Shown piece by piece: positions 48,601 through 63,901 of a stretch of DNA of 64,000 nt. This stretch comes from Phytoseiulus persimilis (Eukaryota; Arthropoda; Arachnida; Mesostigmata; Phytoseiidae): contig CM075103.1 in the NCBI GenBank assembly GCA_037576195.1, forward strand, positions 10,230,001 through 10,294,000, written 5' to 3'. Both the position numbers and the translations under genes were made by a program. Within the stretch, counting starts at the first letter, position 1. The number at the start of each line of letters is the position of its first letter. The notes below the pieces were generated by a model, which worked only from the letters and a program-made list of their open reading frames with translations, had not been told where the DNA came from and made no database searches.

Positions 48601-50043
48601 AAACCGATACGGCGATTCGATGAAGCGATCGCTGCGGTGAATCAGAGAACGAGCGGCCTCTCGGTCCACGCACGATGCTCATGTGGTTCGAGGAGCAGTG
48701 CCCGAGGAGTTTGCGCGTTCCACTTACAACGTATCTCGCCCAACGAGGATTTTCGCCGAGGATGCGGTACACGAGCAGGGCCGGGTTCAGGGCCAGGAAC
48801 GACAAAAGACACTCGGACGGTTGACCGTCCGGCCGCATCACGCGGCGCACGTTCGCTAGGGCTCCAGCCAGGTCACGCACCCAGTGTAACGTGTAGAAAG
48901 AGAACACGAACTCGAAATGGCCGTATCGGGACACCAGTTCCTGCGCGGAGTCCCTGAAAGGTAGCAAAACCGATGCGATCCTTTGATTTCCTCCAAGCAG
49001 GCATCGTCAACGTGGCCAACAACTCCGAACCAGCCAGATGCCGAACAAATGATATTAGCCGGAAACGAAAGGGAACCGAGAGACTCCATCGATTCTGAGC
49101 ATCATGTCGCTCGTGAATCTCCCAAGATATCCGGTCGCGTCACGGATGGCGGCTGGAAATCATGCCTGCCGGGCTCTTCAAAGGGGATGCTCGCTCGAAA
49201 GATGAACATCAACCGACGAGTAGCTGAGGATAGTCCTCATTACGTTGCTCTTCGATGTCTTCCTTGAACAGATCCTCCCTCTCAATGAGAAGCAGAGGAA
49301 AACATGGAGAAACACGAGCTCTTCCCATTACCTCTGCTTTGAGCGACAACCCCGGCTACTTTCTCCGGTTCCTGCGGATGGGTCCCTTTTCGTTACGTAT
49401 CCTGACGCCGCTGTCGACTTGATCCCAAACTGACGTCTCCTTATCAAACTTTGGAGGAGCAGCTCCGCTTTCGGCTCGTTCGCTTCTCCCTCTGCGGCGG
49501 GCGACTGCTCTCCGTGGTTGGACGCGTTTTTGCGCAACCCGAACCAATATGTGACTCAAGGATGCGATAGGGGACCACAAGCCACTTACCCAGAGCTGAC
49601 GTCAAAAACGTCGTAGCAGATGGCTCTATGAGGAAAAGCTCCTCGTGCATAGTCCAGCATTGAGGTGGAAATGTCCGTTGCCACGATGCGTCGACATCCA
49701 AAGCCATCCACCATCAAGGGTCGCAGGGCTGTGTGGGTTGTGTCCCCGCTGCCGCAACCAATGTCCAACACTAGATGAATCGAATGAAATTCAATGGCTT
49801 GCTGAATGGCTCAACACAATGATCCTCTCGCTAGATCGAGCCAACCACTCACTGACCTTGCGACCCTTCGCTCTCGGCGATCTTCTTGGATAGAGCGCTC
49901 TGATAAAAGTCCAAGACCTTTCGGTTGTCTCTTTCTTGGAGCTTGTGGGTGCTCTGGTATAGTTTTGGGTAATGCAAGCCATCGCTGTAATGACGAACAC
50001 TGGAGAGAAAAGTTAATGAGGAGACGCAGCGCCCACGCAACAT
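45640..50043 (-). CDS. JHAMT: Juvenile-hormone-acid-methyltransferase-like SAM-dependent methyltransferase
   Basis: Five exons (50043-49857, 49770-49590, 48953-48728, 48492-48354, 45794-45640) join in phase to 295 codons, against about 280 in the family. Seen: LYQSTHKLQERDNRKVLDFY (family N-terminus), the SAM-binding motif VLDIGCGSGD at residues 63-72, IVATDISTSMLDYA (acidic loop binding the ribose), FSFYTLHWVRDLAGALANV (family hallmark LHWVxD), FLALNPALLVYRILGENPRW and the C-terminal block AVCPVHKTVPAEQRDDFEED ending GVFNYRIAVLHGR. The family transfers a methyl group to farnesoic or juvenile hormone acid, but many arachnid relatives have unknown substrates, so only the fold and cofactor are secure. 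The start is uncertain: a good acceptor (TTTTCTCTCCAG) ends at 50000, so residues before SVRHYSDG may be intron. Confidence 0.9.
45795..48353 (-). other. Last intron of the methyltransferase gene (2.6 kb)
   Basis: The donor is CGAG|GTTTGT, weaker than the gene's other donors, and the acceptor is TTTCCAG. The intron contains GCC-rich and GTC-rich simple sequence (47868-47910 and 48190-48275). No other exon is recognised in it. Reading past the donor meets a stop 19 bases later, which would give a shortened protein lacking the last 50 residues. Confidence 0.6.
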
Positions 50044-50079
50044 GTTCAGGCTTCGCAGCCAACTGGGTTCTACAAACCC

Positions 50080-51192
50080 ACTATCTCTCGATTTAAGTAG
50101 GCAAGCACGAAGTGAAAGAGCGCGCTCAGAGGAAATACCATCGTCCTTCCAGGAAACGGAGAAACAACAAAAGGGAGAGATCAGTTACACCTACTTTACA
50201 GGGACTCCCGTCGCGGTGGGCCTCCTTGTTCCTTGAACTCAGAATCCATCAGCGTGAGTCGAAGTAGCCGTTCGTGTGTGAGTCTGAGAGCGTCGTGAGT
50301 TCTCCGTATGCTTTCGGGAGTCAGAATCATCCTTCGGCAGTCTCTCGGACACCCGACCGGATGCAGATGGACTTTTCGTGATTCCACCGGTGGGTAGTCG
50401 AGGGCTGAGGCCAGTGGCTATCCTTGTCCCGAGTTTTGGTGGCGAGACTCGTGCCGCTTCGGCCGCGCTTCAGGACTTTTTACGACTAGAATATCGGTGC
50501 CGCCTCGGGCTGGATTCGCGTACGTCTACTCAGCGGAATGGATTTTCGAGCTCGCATGCTTAAGAATCTCGATATGGGTGGGTGGAAGTAACCAGCAGCT
50601 CGAGGATCATCGTCCGATACAGGGATGATATCTAGTATTGAGAAATGATTGCAAAGCGTTCAATGAAAAAATGGAGCTTTTTATTGGGTTAGGTTAGGTT
50701 GCGTGAGTGGCAGTACTGTCAGAAAATCAGATTCGGAACCCTATGTTTTTCAGTTCGAGATGTTTTTTTCTCTCGCGGCGAATCCGTTGCTTTTTTCCTC
50801 GACGGGTGCCACCGCCAATTTCGCAGGCGTTCACGTCGTCGTCAAGCTGATACTTGGATATCACTCCAATTGGGTGAGAGATGAATGATAACGTTGTATG
50901 CGACCATAACGCAGCTTCTCGGAAACGAGCTCAGCCGAATTCTATTCAAATGACGTTCCGAGCTCGAAAAACCAGGTCTACAAGTCTGTGAGTGACACAT
51001 GTTAGCTGGCTTCTCGGTGCAAGTGCTGCGCTCAGGCGTCCACTCTCAGGGAGAAAGGGACCATGTAAGACGATCAGTGTGACTTGAATTCGTATATTCC
51101 ATCCACTGACGTCATCGTGTACGATTAGCCGTGAGTGTGTTCGAAGCAGCCGGCTCCCGGATGGAGCGGGCGGCGAGGGCGGTGCTCTGTTC
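50080..51192. other. Spacer between the tubulin 3' end and the methyltransferase 5' end
   Basis: It should hold the tubulin 3' UTR and the methyltransferase promoter. A minus-strand AATAAA is at 50680-50685, about 510 bases after the tubulin stop. Next to it, 50687-50701 reads GGTTAGGTTAGGTT, just over two units of the arthropod telomere-type repeat. No other gene is supported. Confidence 0.4.
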
Positions 51193-54186
<2,994 letters not shown>

Positions 54187-57100
54187 TTTGAGAGGTGGAT
54201 CCGGCTTATTTCCTCGGCCTCCAGAGAAATCTGGGAACGAATGGAGGAAGCGCGGAATGAGACCCTCTGCTCTGCGTGAAATCGAGGAAACGGTGCGAGC
54301 ACCCACGAAAATCACTGTCTTGAATCTCTGCTTTGCCGTTCTAAGGATCGCCTAGTTGCAGGCGCGGCCCTTCGCGAGGACAAGATCGGCCGTAACGAGC
54401 CTTCGGTCACCATAAATCGTAGCTCAACTCCTGATCGATCGGAAACCTCTCGATCTGGAGAAAAACCACCCGCACCTTGTTCAGTGGCGCAACAAGTGTG
54501 AATGTTTATACTTGGCTGCGACTTTTATGCTGGCGTCGGCTATCGATTGTCACGAACTTCGAATGTTTTGGAGCCGCAGCGATGGCAACGAGCCCCGGGT
54601 GTTATCCTCGCGAGGAATTCCCTACCCCACAGCTCTGCGAAAGAATGTTGGCCAAAAAAGGCAGACCAAGATCACTCTCTTCGCACGAAATAAGGCGACC
54701 AATTCCGACTGAAACCTCTGAAGTCAAACTGAGCTCGGCCAAACGAGTCGTCGGATCTTCTCACTTGCCAATGGAATGAAATTAGGCGTGCAATAAACCC
54801 ACGCTCGCTGATCAGAGCAGCATGCTCTGGATGAAGGCTGAGTTTTTCGGCCTCGAGTCGAACTCTGTACGAAACGATTCTCGGTTGTTGCTCTAGTGTG
54901 GAAGCGTTGAGAAGCCTGATGCATCGCTACTCAGCTCGATGAATCGTCTTCAACGGGAAACGGAGGATGGATGCAGACCGCTCTTTTCCCCGTTCGCTCC
55001 GATTCAGAAATTCAATGATCAAAATAAAGCTGCCATGGACGACAAAAACAGCAGTTCTTACTTTCCCCGAACCGCGAATAAGAATTCTGATGACAACGTC
55101 CATTCCGATCTGCGTACAATCCATCTGTTCATAAATAATTCAGCACAGCAGGCCAAACAGATTCCGCGCAAACAGTGGTTTCTGTTTCACCGGAGACTGA
55201 GCGATCCAAGAGAACGCGTTCCCTCCGACCTGCCGGCAGGGCATGCCATGCCGCAAAACCGGAACTGTTTATTTAGGGGGAGATGTCCGCTAGCTCCATG
55301 TTTCGAAATATCCATCGTTGCCGTGTTCACTCTGAGAGATTTTCCAATCGAGCGGAGTTCCTTGAGCGTCGCCGAGGACGGTGGGTTGGCGAGAAATGGC
55401 TCGCATTAGAGCGGCGAACGCCTCAAGATCGAACCGAGTTTTCGAGGGTAGTGCCAACGAGAACTCGAGAAGCGAACTTTCGAGCTACTTTCAACGGAGC
55501 GAAAGCAGTCCACCGAGGACGTTGCTTTCCCAATATTCTCGGAGCGACATGGATTCATCGGATGGAGCGAATTCATCCCATTCACGAAATACGGGTGTTT
55601 GCGTCCCTCCGGGAGGAGATTAGTTTGGAGTCCGCAGAGGGATTCAATGAGCCATCGGGAGGAGGATCACCTCTGTATTCATCACAGGAACTTGAAAACG
55701 TCGAGACGCAGTCGAGAGAATGCACCAAGTGGTATCTGCATTCGGAACGAGAAAACCTCGCACGCACTATCAGCGCGCCACAGGCTCGAAGTGAGTTTCG
55801 GATTCGGAAAGCGACGCGCTGGAACCCTCCGCAGAAAGATCGTTTTCAGAGGGATTTCGAAAGACGCCGAACGGACTTGCAGTTCATATTTGCATGAGTC
55901 AATGACAATCAATCAGTTCATCCATCGTTCCTCTGTCTCAACACAGTGGCGTTGACAGGGTCGGGGTCTCATCAGGGACGGACAATGGCGATCGTCAACT
56001 CAATCAAAAGCACGAATACCTCACAATGGACTCCCGCTGAAGTGAATGGTCTCCGCTCCGGGTGTGTATTCATCGCCAATCCCACAGAGGTAGGAGTACG
56101 GTGCAACAGTCCGTGCGAATCCACCGGAGAGGCTGCGTTGCTGCAAACCCGTTGGATTCCCGCGGGACACTGGGGGAGCGGAGCAGCTCCAGCAGCTCAT
56201 TCGCATCGCGGAGGCGAAAACGCGTGATTAAAACTTATCCCGCCTTCCGACGTTTCGACAACGATTTTCCGAACAGAGCCCTCGACGAGAACTTGCCGAG
56301 GTCACTACGTGAACGCGAAACGAAACAGTGACGACATATTCGGGTCTCTCCTCGTATCCTTGGAAGTGGTTCGATGTGAAACCATTCCGAAAAACGGTCC
56401 GGAAACCCGTCGCACCAGCTGACGAAGAACATTGAGTTCTGTCTAAGTGTAGCCAACGGCTGATGAAGTACATAGGTAGCGATCAAGATCGAATCAGCGG
56501 TCCGTTGAGATCCTTACTCATTGCTCCGAACTTCGTTGAGATCACTATTGGGGAAATAACGGGGAAGAAATCGTAGTCGTCGTCGCAGCCGCAATCACTG
56601 CTGATAACGAGAAGAGCTACTCCTACAGGTCGGGACCACCAGCGGCACCGGTTCACTTCGACTTTGTCGGACTGTGTGCTGCCGAGATCTTCGAAATGCT
56701 ATGCCCGTGCCTTTAATGCTTTATCGACTATCGAACAATCGAGAGCGAGGGGTAGTTGTTCCGATTTCTGCAGCGCACTCCATACTACGGCAATGATGCC
56801 GGCGGCGACCATACCCGCCCGCCCGCCCGCTCGCTACCTCGTCGCCCTAGCACCCGCGGTCCAACCAGCGGGCTTCCGCCGGCGGGACCATGGCTCCTTT
56901 CGGAAACGTTCGTGAAGTCTCGGGATGTCCGACAAGCTTCGGCAGTGCACGCCAGCTTGAGAAAGAGGCAAACTAATCTACGCCAAGCGGGCAAAAAACA
57001 AGGAATTGTCATGCCCAAAGGTAGCTCTCACAATCGGCGGGCACACCCGGAGCCAGCTGAGAAGATGCGTCTGAGATTCGCGAGGATAGGACGACAAGGA

Positions 57101-58098
57101 CGTGCCTATCCATCTTTCTTGTGGAAAACCCTAACCGTTGGCTGATCTGTTGCTCTGTCCGGTGGGCTCTTTCCATAAGTTCCTCTTTCAGTCAAGGCCA
57201 GCTGCCTCTATTGGACGGCGTCTGCTCAGGGCAGCTTGCCCTTAATGCCTCGAGTACGCAGTATTGAACGAGGGTCCTTAATCTGAAATTTCCCGTCTTT
57301 GCTACATCCTCGGCAGCAAGCCTCCTCGCCATCACCTCCTTTGCGAGGAGCTGTTGAAACGAGATCAGAACGCTCGGTGTCCTGACTCCTCTCCCCCACG
57401 AACCCCGCATCAAACCCCAGGGCGGGACGCGCATCGTGCCGGCTCGCCGCAACTAGATCATGGTGACATCCGATCCGTGCACGCGGAATGCGATCACCTC
57501 ATTCCCGAACGCGCGGTCCCCCAATATCGGTAACTCATGATGAAACCGCGGCGGGAATCCCTGCGCTGATTCTCTCCGGGATCCGAACCCCTGGAGAAAT
57601 TACCGGTGGCGTTTTCGGCTCAAGGCGAACGAACAACGAGAACGCAACGTACCATGCGGATCAATGTCTTGCCCAAGAAGGGCTTGGCTAATCACCCAAC
57701 AGCGCGGACATTGGGGTTTGCCAATCTGAGCGGTATCTGTCGTTACCGTTGTTTGTCAAACCGCCGAATACAAATATGGATCGAATGCCCCCTCGCATCG
57801 GGAAATCGTTACCGAGCAGAAGAACACTACGACGGCGAAGACCACAGCCGTCGCTGATCGAAGAACCCGCACCGGTGCCGACGGTGTTTTCCATCGCCTC
57901 CTCTCCGCCTGCAACAAACACCGCGGGTAAGAGCGTTTTGTGCTAGCTTCACGTGGTCAGAACTTGATTGAGCCGTTTTCGTGTGAGGTCGTTCCGATGG
58001 CACGACGTGCTTCTGGTGATCGTGCTCTCCTCGATGGTCGAGTGCTGTGAGCGCTTTCTGGATACTTGCTTCCACGCCGTGATCCCTCCGCGATCAGG
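54187..58098. other. Region upstream of alpha-tubulin; no gene recognised
   Basis: Long plus-strand frames exist (54939-55409 and 55283-55897, 156 and 204 codons) in overlapping phases, rich in Arg and Glu and without known motifs. They look like chance frames in stop-poor sequence. A CCCG run lies at 56812-56830. The tubulin promoter should be just right of 54186. Confidence 0.35.
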
Positions 58099-58180
58099 AT
58101 GAAAATCCCAGTTGGATTATCCGCCCAACTCGAAACGTTGTCGCTGCTCTGGCTGGCGCTTGTTGTGGCCACCTCCCAAG
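58099..58180 (+). CDS. Possible signal-peptide exon of a secreted protein
   Basis: ATG at 58099 opens 27 codons: a short polar start, then LSLLWLALVVATSQG, a textbook signal-peptide core with a small-residue cleavage region. A donor-like CAAG|GTTCGT follows in phase 1. The next plus-strand exon that I can support, at 63772, begins with two bases and therefore fits this phase. Without splicing the frame runs only to a stop at 58207-58209. The join over 5.6 kb is inference. Confidence 0.35.
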
Positions 58181-61100
58181 GTTCGTGGGCCAATAACAAC
58201 ACCGAATAATTTATTCGCAGCATTTCTGAAACTTCAACCGAGCTCACCGTGCATGCTTCCCGAGCTCAAGCCCAGCGAAAGTGTTTCATGACTCGATGGA
58301 TCTCGGATGGATTCGAAGCGTTCCGCGCTGCCATTTTTCTCCTCCTCTGGGGAGTTGATCTGTTCGCTCACTTATTCCCCTGACCAGATTCCGGTATTCT
58401 GAGATTCCCCTGTCAAGAGATGCGATGCCCCTGCACGGGGGAAGGGGGTCGGTTGGTAAGCAGCGCGAAATGCTCACTCGAAACCACTCCATTGACAGCG
58501 CGGAGGGAAGCTCCGATGGAGCGGAACCCGAGGGGCAGCGGAGTCAAAAGCGACTTGGCTCCGCTTTCAAGCGACTCACGTATCTAGAATGCGTCCCGTT
58601 GATCTACCACCCCATCTTGGAGCGAAATGTCAGTCAGTCGAGCGGGCGGTCGCTTGGACGGTCGCGCGGTGTGCGGCAAGCGGCGACTTATCAGATGTGG
58701 ACTTGTTCCCGTGCATTTACCTGAAATGTGCGGCCGGGCGCGCGATTTCGATTGAGAAATTCTCCCGGCACTACGTTCGGTCCTGGAGGTACGCGACGAT
58801 AGAACAAGAGAACGAATAGAAAGAAAACCATGATAGATTATCCGAACGAAATCTGGCTCTCAACGTCGCGCTCGCAGTCGAAACTGAAACATCGCGGTCA
58901 ATGGTCTGAACGTTAATTCCTCATTCATCGTCCACGCCGGCGTTTCGAATTTTCTTCTCGATTTCCGGTGGCCCACGCTGGCTCAGTTTCGCTTTTCCCC
59001 GGCAGCTCGGAAACCATTCCCTTCCGATCAGATTTGACGAGCGCTGTTGTCGAGCTCCAAGGCGTTTGAACTCGATGTTTCGTCATGCGCTGGATGCTAG
59101 TCACTCATAACCAGCCCGGACCCCGTGAGAGTGAAATTCGGCGAGTCATAATCTTCCCCAATGTCCAAGTCGTTGGTCAATTAGCAGCGAGCGCAAGCGA
59201 CACGGTCTCGTTGCCCTGCGTATTGTCTAAAGTGGCTCGTATCTACCTGTCAGTGTTGTGGATGTTAACACGGTCACGAATGCGCTCATTACGAGCTGGG
59301 TGCATGCATGCCCGAGCCCACCCCGCCGCGGCGCCGACCCAGCGAGGGGTTGCGTTCGCTGGAACGTTATTCACACGACACCGTTATAAATTGTCTTGTC
59401 GGCTCCTCTGTGCGCACCATTTCTCACCGACGCTGTGATAATATCCAATTTGCTCCCAGCCTTTCTAAGTGGACTCGACGGACCCCGATTCAATCGACGG
59501 CGAATCCATCTCAACAACTTAACGGGGAGGGAGGGTCAAACGTTCTCACTTTGAATGTTGTGAAATCGATCCATTGGTCGTGGAACGAATGAAACCGATC
59601 GTTCTGTGATTTCGATACGAGCACGCGTTGAAAGTACCCTAGTTGTTATCTAACGAAAGCTTGCTGAGACTCGCTCCATCATACGGGCGTGATCTGCAGA
59701 TTCGAAAAGCGCTATTCAACGGACTACTCGAACCAGCTGAGGGCCGGCGTGCGAAACAGTGTTAAGATTCCGAGCTTTCGACTCCCATCTCGTTCGATCC
59801 TAAACATCCGGTTTGCCATTCACCTCTTGAGGGAGGCTGACGCTCTGCTACACGGACCTGTTTCGCAGGGTTCAGAGATGCGGACGGTTCTGCTCTTCCT
59901 CACGGACATGCTCCAATTCACGGGCTACTTCTGAAATATTCACAGAGGAACGGGCATGCCCTTCAATCAGAAGAAATTCGGTATATTAGTGAATCTTGCC
60001 CGAACGGGAAGATCAACTCTGGGGAAAAGCTTTTCGAACGGGAACAGCAGCGGTTCCGAAGGGTGGGGCTTGGGCCCTGATTCCAACAACGTTGGCAATG
60101 AGATGAACCTCGAGCTGGGTTCAACGGAAATCGTTCCCGGGTCAATTTTTGAACCGTCTCGAGCATCAGGGTATCGGGATCAGTCTCCCCAGAAAACCCA
60201 TAGACTTGTTCTTCCGACAAGCCGTGGAAAGAGAAAACTCGATGAAAATTGCGTTTGTCAGCTTAGGAGGAAAAATGAGGCATGACTCGACAAGGCCTGA
60301 AGGCCCATTCTGCTGAAGTTTTTTTTCCCGACAGTTTCCCGTAAGCAAGCTCATTCACGGCCGCAGATCTCGAAACCAAATTTACCGAAGCCGACTTCAA
60401 ACTACAGAAGAACAATAACGCGACGAGTCGAAAAGTGCTTAAAAGTTTTTCTGCTTGGCTGCGTGCCTGTCCGACGCGCGGCAAGGTGACGACATAATTA
60501 CCGGTGGAGTTCTCCAATAGTACAACAGCTACGAACAGCTGAACAAAGTTCGCTCCATAGCCATTCGCTAAAACCGTGGCCGCTTCCTTTCTATTCGGGC
60601 GTATATTTTATGAAAATTCGAGCAAAACAAGGCTGGACGAGCTTTCAAGGTGTAGCAAGCGAGAAACCTTGCGGATCAGACAGTGGAGCCCGACTCTAAC
60701 AGCATCAGATCGCTTCTGCTTCCCGCAGAAATTTCGTCGAACTCAAAGCTCGCAAAGACGGAGCCTAAGAATGGCGAACTGGTCAACAAGCGTCTCCGCA
60801 AGACCTCGAAAACCGCGACTTCACGGTAGACTCGCTTCCAAGACGGGAGTACTGATCGAAAATGTCGTCACTGGATTTGGGGAACTCCTTCCCAGAAAAT
60901 AGGCTGATCGTGAGAAGAACGCTCACCAGATGTGAAGTCTCGGCACATCTCATGGACCGTTCGGGACGGTTGTCGAGGAATGTGCTTCGATGCACACCGT
61001 TTGAGCCTCGAAGGAGGCCAAACGGTTTTGGAAGTAGGGATGCGGAGAAGAGACCGAGCGTGCACATTGGCGGAATCAATGACCAGAACTGAAGGGATGG

Positions 61101-63771
61101 AATCCTCGTTTAAATCCGAGTTCCCGTTCTTTATCACTTTCTCCCTGGGAAAATAACAGATACCCGGAGTGTTGGCCATTTTAGCGGAATCGCTGGTCTA
61201 AAAATGAAATCTCGTTAAACCGTCCGCAGCGGCTTCTGGACGATAGAGTGATGTTCATGATGGACTTTCGCTGAGGAAGTCGCAGCCCCTTTGTTCCAGG
61301 CCTCCTGACGGCATTGAAACGCAGACAAGTTGACAGACAGAGTGAAACATTTTGGATCTGCAATCGGACGCTGCTTATCGGATGCGGTAGCAGTCTGGCA
61401 AGCTCGGCCAGCAGTCACAGATGTTACTGAAGCGATGCCGCGGTTTTCATGAATCGCAAACAACGTGAGAATCACCCTCAAATGGGGTCAGAGCCGTGGA
61501 AGTTGAGAACACCAGGTTCAGCAAGAAACGTGGCCGGAATACAGTTTTGTTCAAGTATGGATCCAAAGTTCGCGGAGCTCAATCGTTGAAATTGATTCGG
61601 AAGTCTTGACCAACCCACATGAACCCCGACAGTACATTCTACCCCATGAGGTAATGAGCTGCGTCGCTTGACACAAATATGGTGGGAGTTGTATCGAACT
61701 CGAGTAAGCTCTGATCTGGATCTGTGTGGATGAAAGTAAAAGCTTCGTCGTCGCAACCCTTGAAAGAGAACCTCTGCTTGCCGGATCGGGCCCGAAGCGT
61801 GCGAAGCGTCCTAGCTCCGGGGCATGAAGTAAGAGCGTAGCGCGAAATCGAATTCATGACAAGTTAGGTACACGAATTTATTGATGGATTATTTGCAATA
61901 ATGGAGCTGTCCGAACGGCAGTCGTCGACCGACCGACTGTGGTCGCGCTGGAAGGTCGATAAAAGCGCTGTCAGTCCCGACCACTGCTGAAGTTCTCAGA
62001 AGTTATCAATCAAGAGCCTTTCTCCACTCGGTCTGAGTGGACTTCGAAGTCGTCTGGGGAAGCGTCTCCCCTCGTTGGGATCACCGAGTGCTGGTTCGCG
62101 CCTAGTTCGAATCCGCTAGGAGTTATGGAACATTGTCACGGAGGCTCCCGTCGGGGCGAACAAGTTGGCCCCTGCCCACCTGACCATCCGCTCAGTTCGT
62201 GATTACGAGTCACCGCAACAAATCATTTGTTCGCGATTGTGATTTCTCTCGTGTCATGGATCGTTAGTTCAACCTGACTTATCTGTGATCAAACCAACTC
62301 ATTCGGTGTGGCCGCAGCGAAGACGCTCAGGCGGCAGAGTCAATTGTTTCTGTATATTTAATGGGATTCGATCGATTCATTCTCGAAGCCTCGGAGTCTA
62401 CAATTGAATAACAACTCTCATGGTTTCCGCGCGATAATCGATTCGAACGGTCGCGTCATCATCTGTGTTTGTCGATTCCGTTGTCCCCATCTCTCATCAA
62501 CCTCCTCGAAGACTCGTATAGGGTACGGTTGCGATCCCGGGAGAACTCGTTGCTGTCGCCGATTCGTTCCCTCATCTGTTCGTTCCCCGGAACATTTTCT
62601 CCGCTCGAACTCCGTACCTCTGAAGGTATTCGTCACAATCGCGGGCGCTATTCTGACAGAGCGCTCTCACGCACGTCGGGAGGAAGAGTAACACGGAACG
62701 ATGGCGGCCAAGTTCATACGAGCGGGAACAGCAAACATTGGGCTATCGATGCGTCGATCCAATAGGATTTGTGAACTTTCTCATCCGGTGTAGCTACAAG
62801 AAGAAAAGCCCTTGGTGATGGGTTTTTGGAATATTATTGGCAGTGGAAAGTGAACGTACCGTTATTTTTCCTCCTGGTACCGGTTCTCGAAGAAAAGTTT
62901 CGATATAGCCCCCCCTCCCCCCTAACAGTCAACGGAGGAAACGACAACAGCAACAGCAGTTCAGAATAGCAATTACTGGAGCGGCGGTCTGTATCACGGG
63001 CAGACGCGGCTTCCAGACAGCCGGACTTCGGCAGTAAGTGCTCCGGTTGAGCTTTTCTTCTGTGGAGTTTCCACTTCGCTTGCAGCTTATCCGTCTGCCA
63101 TCAACTACCGCGATAGATCATTTCGACAAGAAGCGTGAATTCTCGTTTTGTTCGGGAATCATCTCGCTTCGCGTGCTTGGGCTGATTTCAATCCGAAACG
63201 CTCGGTGCGTTTCCGCGGGCTCAAGGTGAAATTGCCGATATAGTTTACTTTTCGGTACAGTGCGAAGTTCGAACCGTCGGGCTGGAGTGGTTGGCGCGCC
63301 GGTCCGCCGAACCGCACCGCAAGTCGTTCTGGCTAGCGGTTCATCATTTTCACAAATCCAGCCAACGCGGAAAAATCTGCGATAGCATCGTTGCCCTTAT
63401 TACCGGAACCAGTCGAAATGTTCTGGCCGTTGCGCTAGTCGGTACTAATTGGGTTTGGAGCGCCTTTCTTTCAACGGAATCGGCCGAAGTTTCCGCGGAG
63501 AACAATCGCTCCATATTCATGGATGGTTCTCTTACGCGTTTCAAACCTCAGGAAGCACTGGCGCACATCTGGAAGATCTTAGGTGGGAACCCCCAGGTCT
63601 TCGATGGAATTCTCCCGTGGTTGATATAGTCTGGAGGGGTCCTGCGTTACAACTGTCGAAGCGACCCCTTGATTATCCTTCCCCGAAACAGCTACGCAAC
63701 GAAGGAAGCAGCGATGGAATTATCCGAACGTCGCGAACTTCGCTTCATTATCGAGCCCTTTTATCTTTCAG
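58181..63771. other. No gene recognised; possible intron of the right-edge gene
   Basis: Short frames on both strands have no known domains. If the signal-peptide exon and the exon at 63772 belong together, this is their intron. An alternative upstream exon is 63552-63582 (acceptor ...AAACCTCAG, reading EALAHIWKIL, phase 1 at its end). A C-rich run lies at 62910-62923. Confidence 0.35.
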
Positions 63772-63901
63772 GAGTCATCCGGTTCGCCAGTGCGTCTTTA
63801 ACGGCCATCGACTGCAATTCGGAAGCCGTGACAACGTGTATCAAGAAGCTTGAGGGCCTCGTGACCGAGCAGGAGTTTCCGCAGGACGATACGCTTTGCG
63901 A
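63772..63901 (+). CDS. Exon of a secreted cysteine-containing protein (27-kDa-haemolymph-glycoprotein-like, DUF1397?)
   Basis: The exon is bounded by a strong acceptor (CCCTTTTATCTTTCAG) and a strong donor (GCGA|GTGAGTTCC). Only one frame is open: VIRFASASLTAIDCNSEAV, then TTCIKKLEGLVTEQEFPQDD and TLCE. The spacing C-x6-C-x19-C with L-x-x-L and F-P between resembles the start of arthropod 27-kDa glycoprotein/DUF1397 proteins (C...V..C...L.......FP.....LC), which are small secreted proteins of unknown role. Later cysteines would be in the next exon, outside the window. The family call is a resemblance by eye. Confidence 0.45.

Noticed and set aside
55283-55897. 204-codon plus-strand frame upstream of tubulin
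   Set aside because: Arg/Glu-rich without motif or splice context; it overlaps a second long frame, which suggests stop-poor composition rather than a gene.
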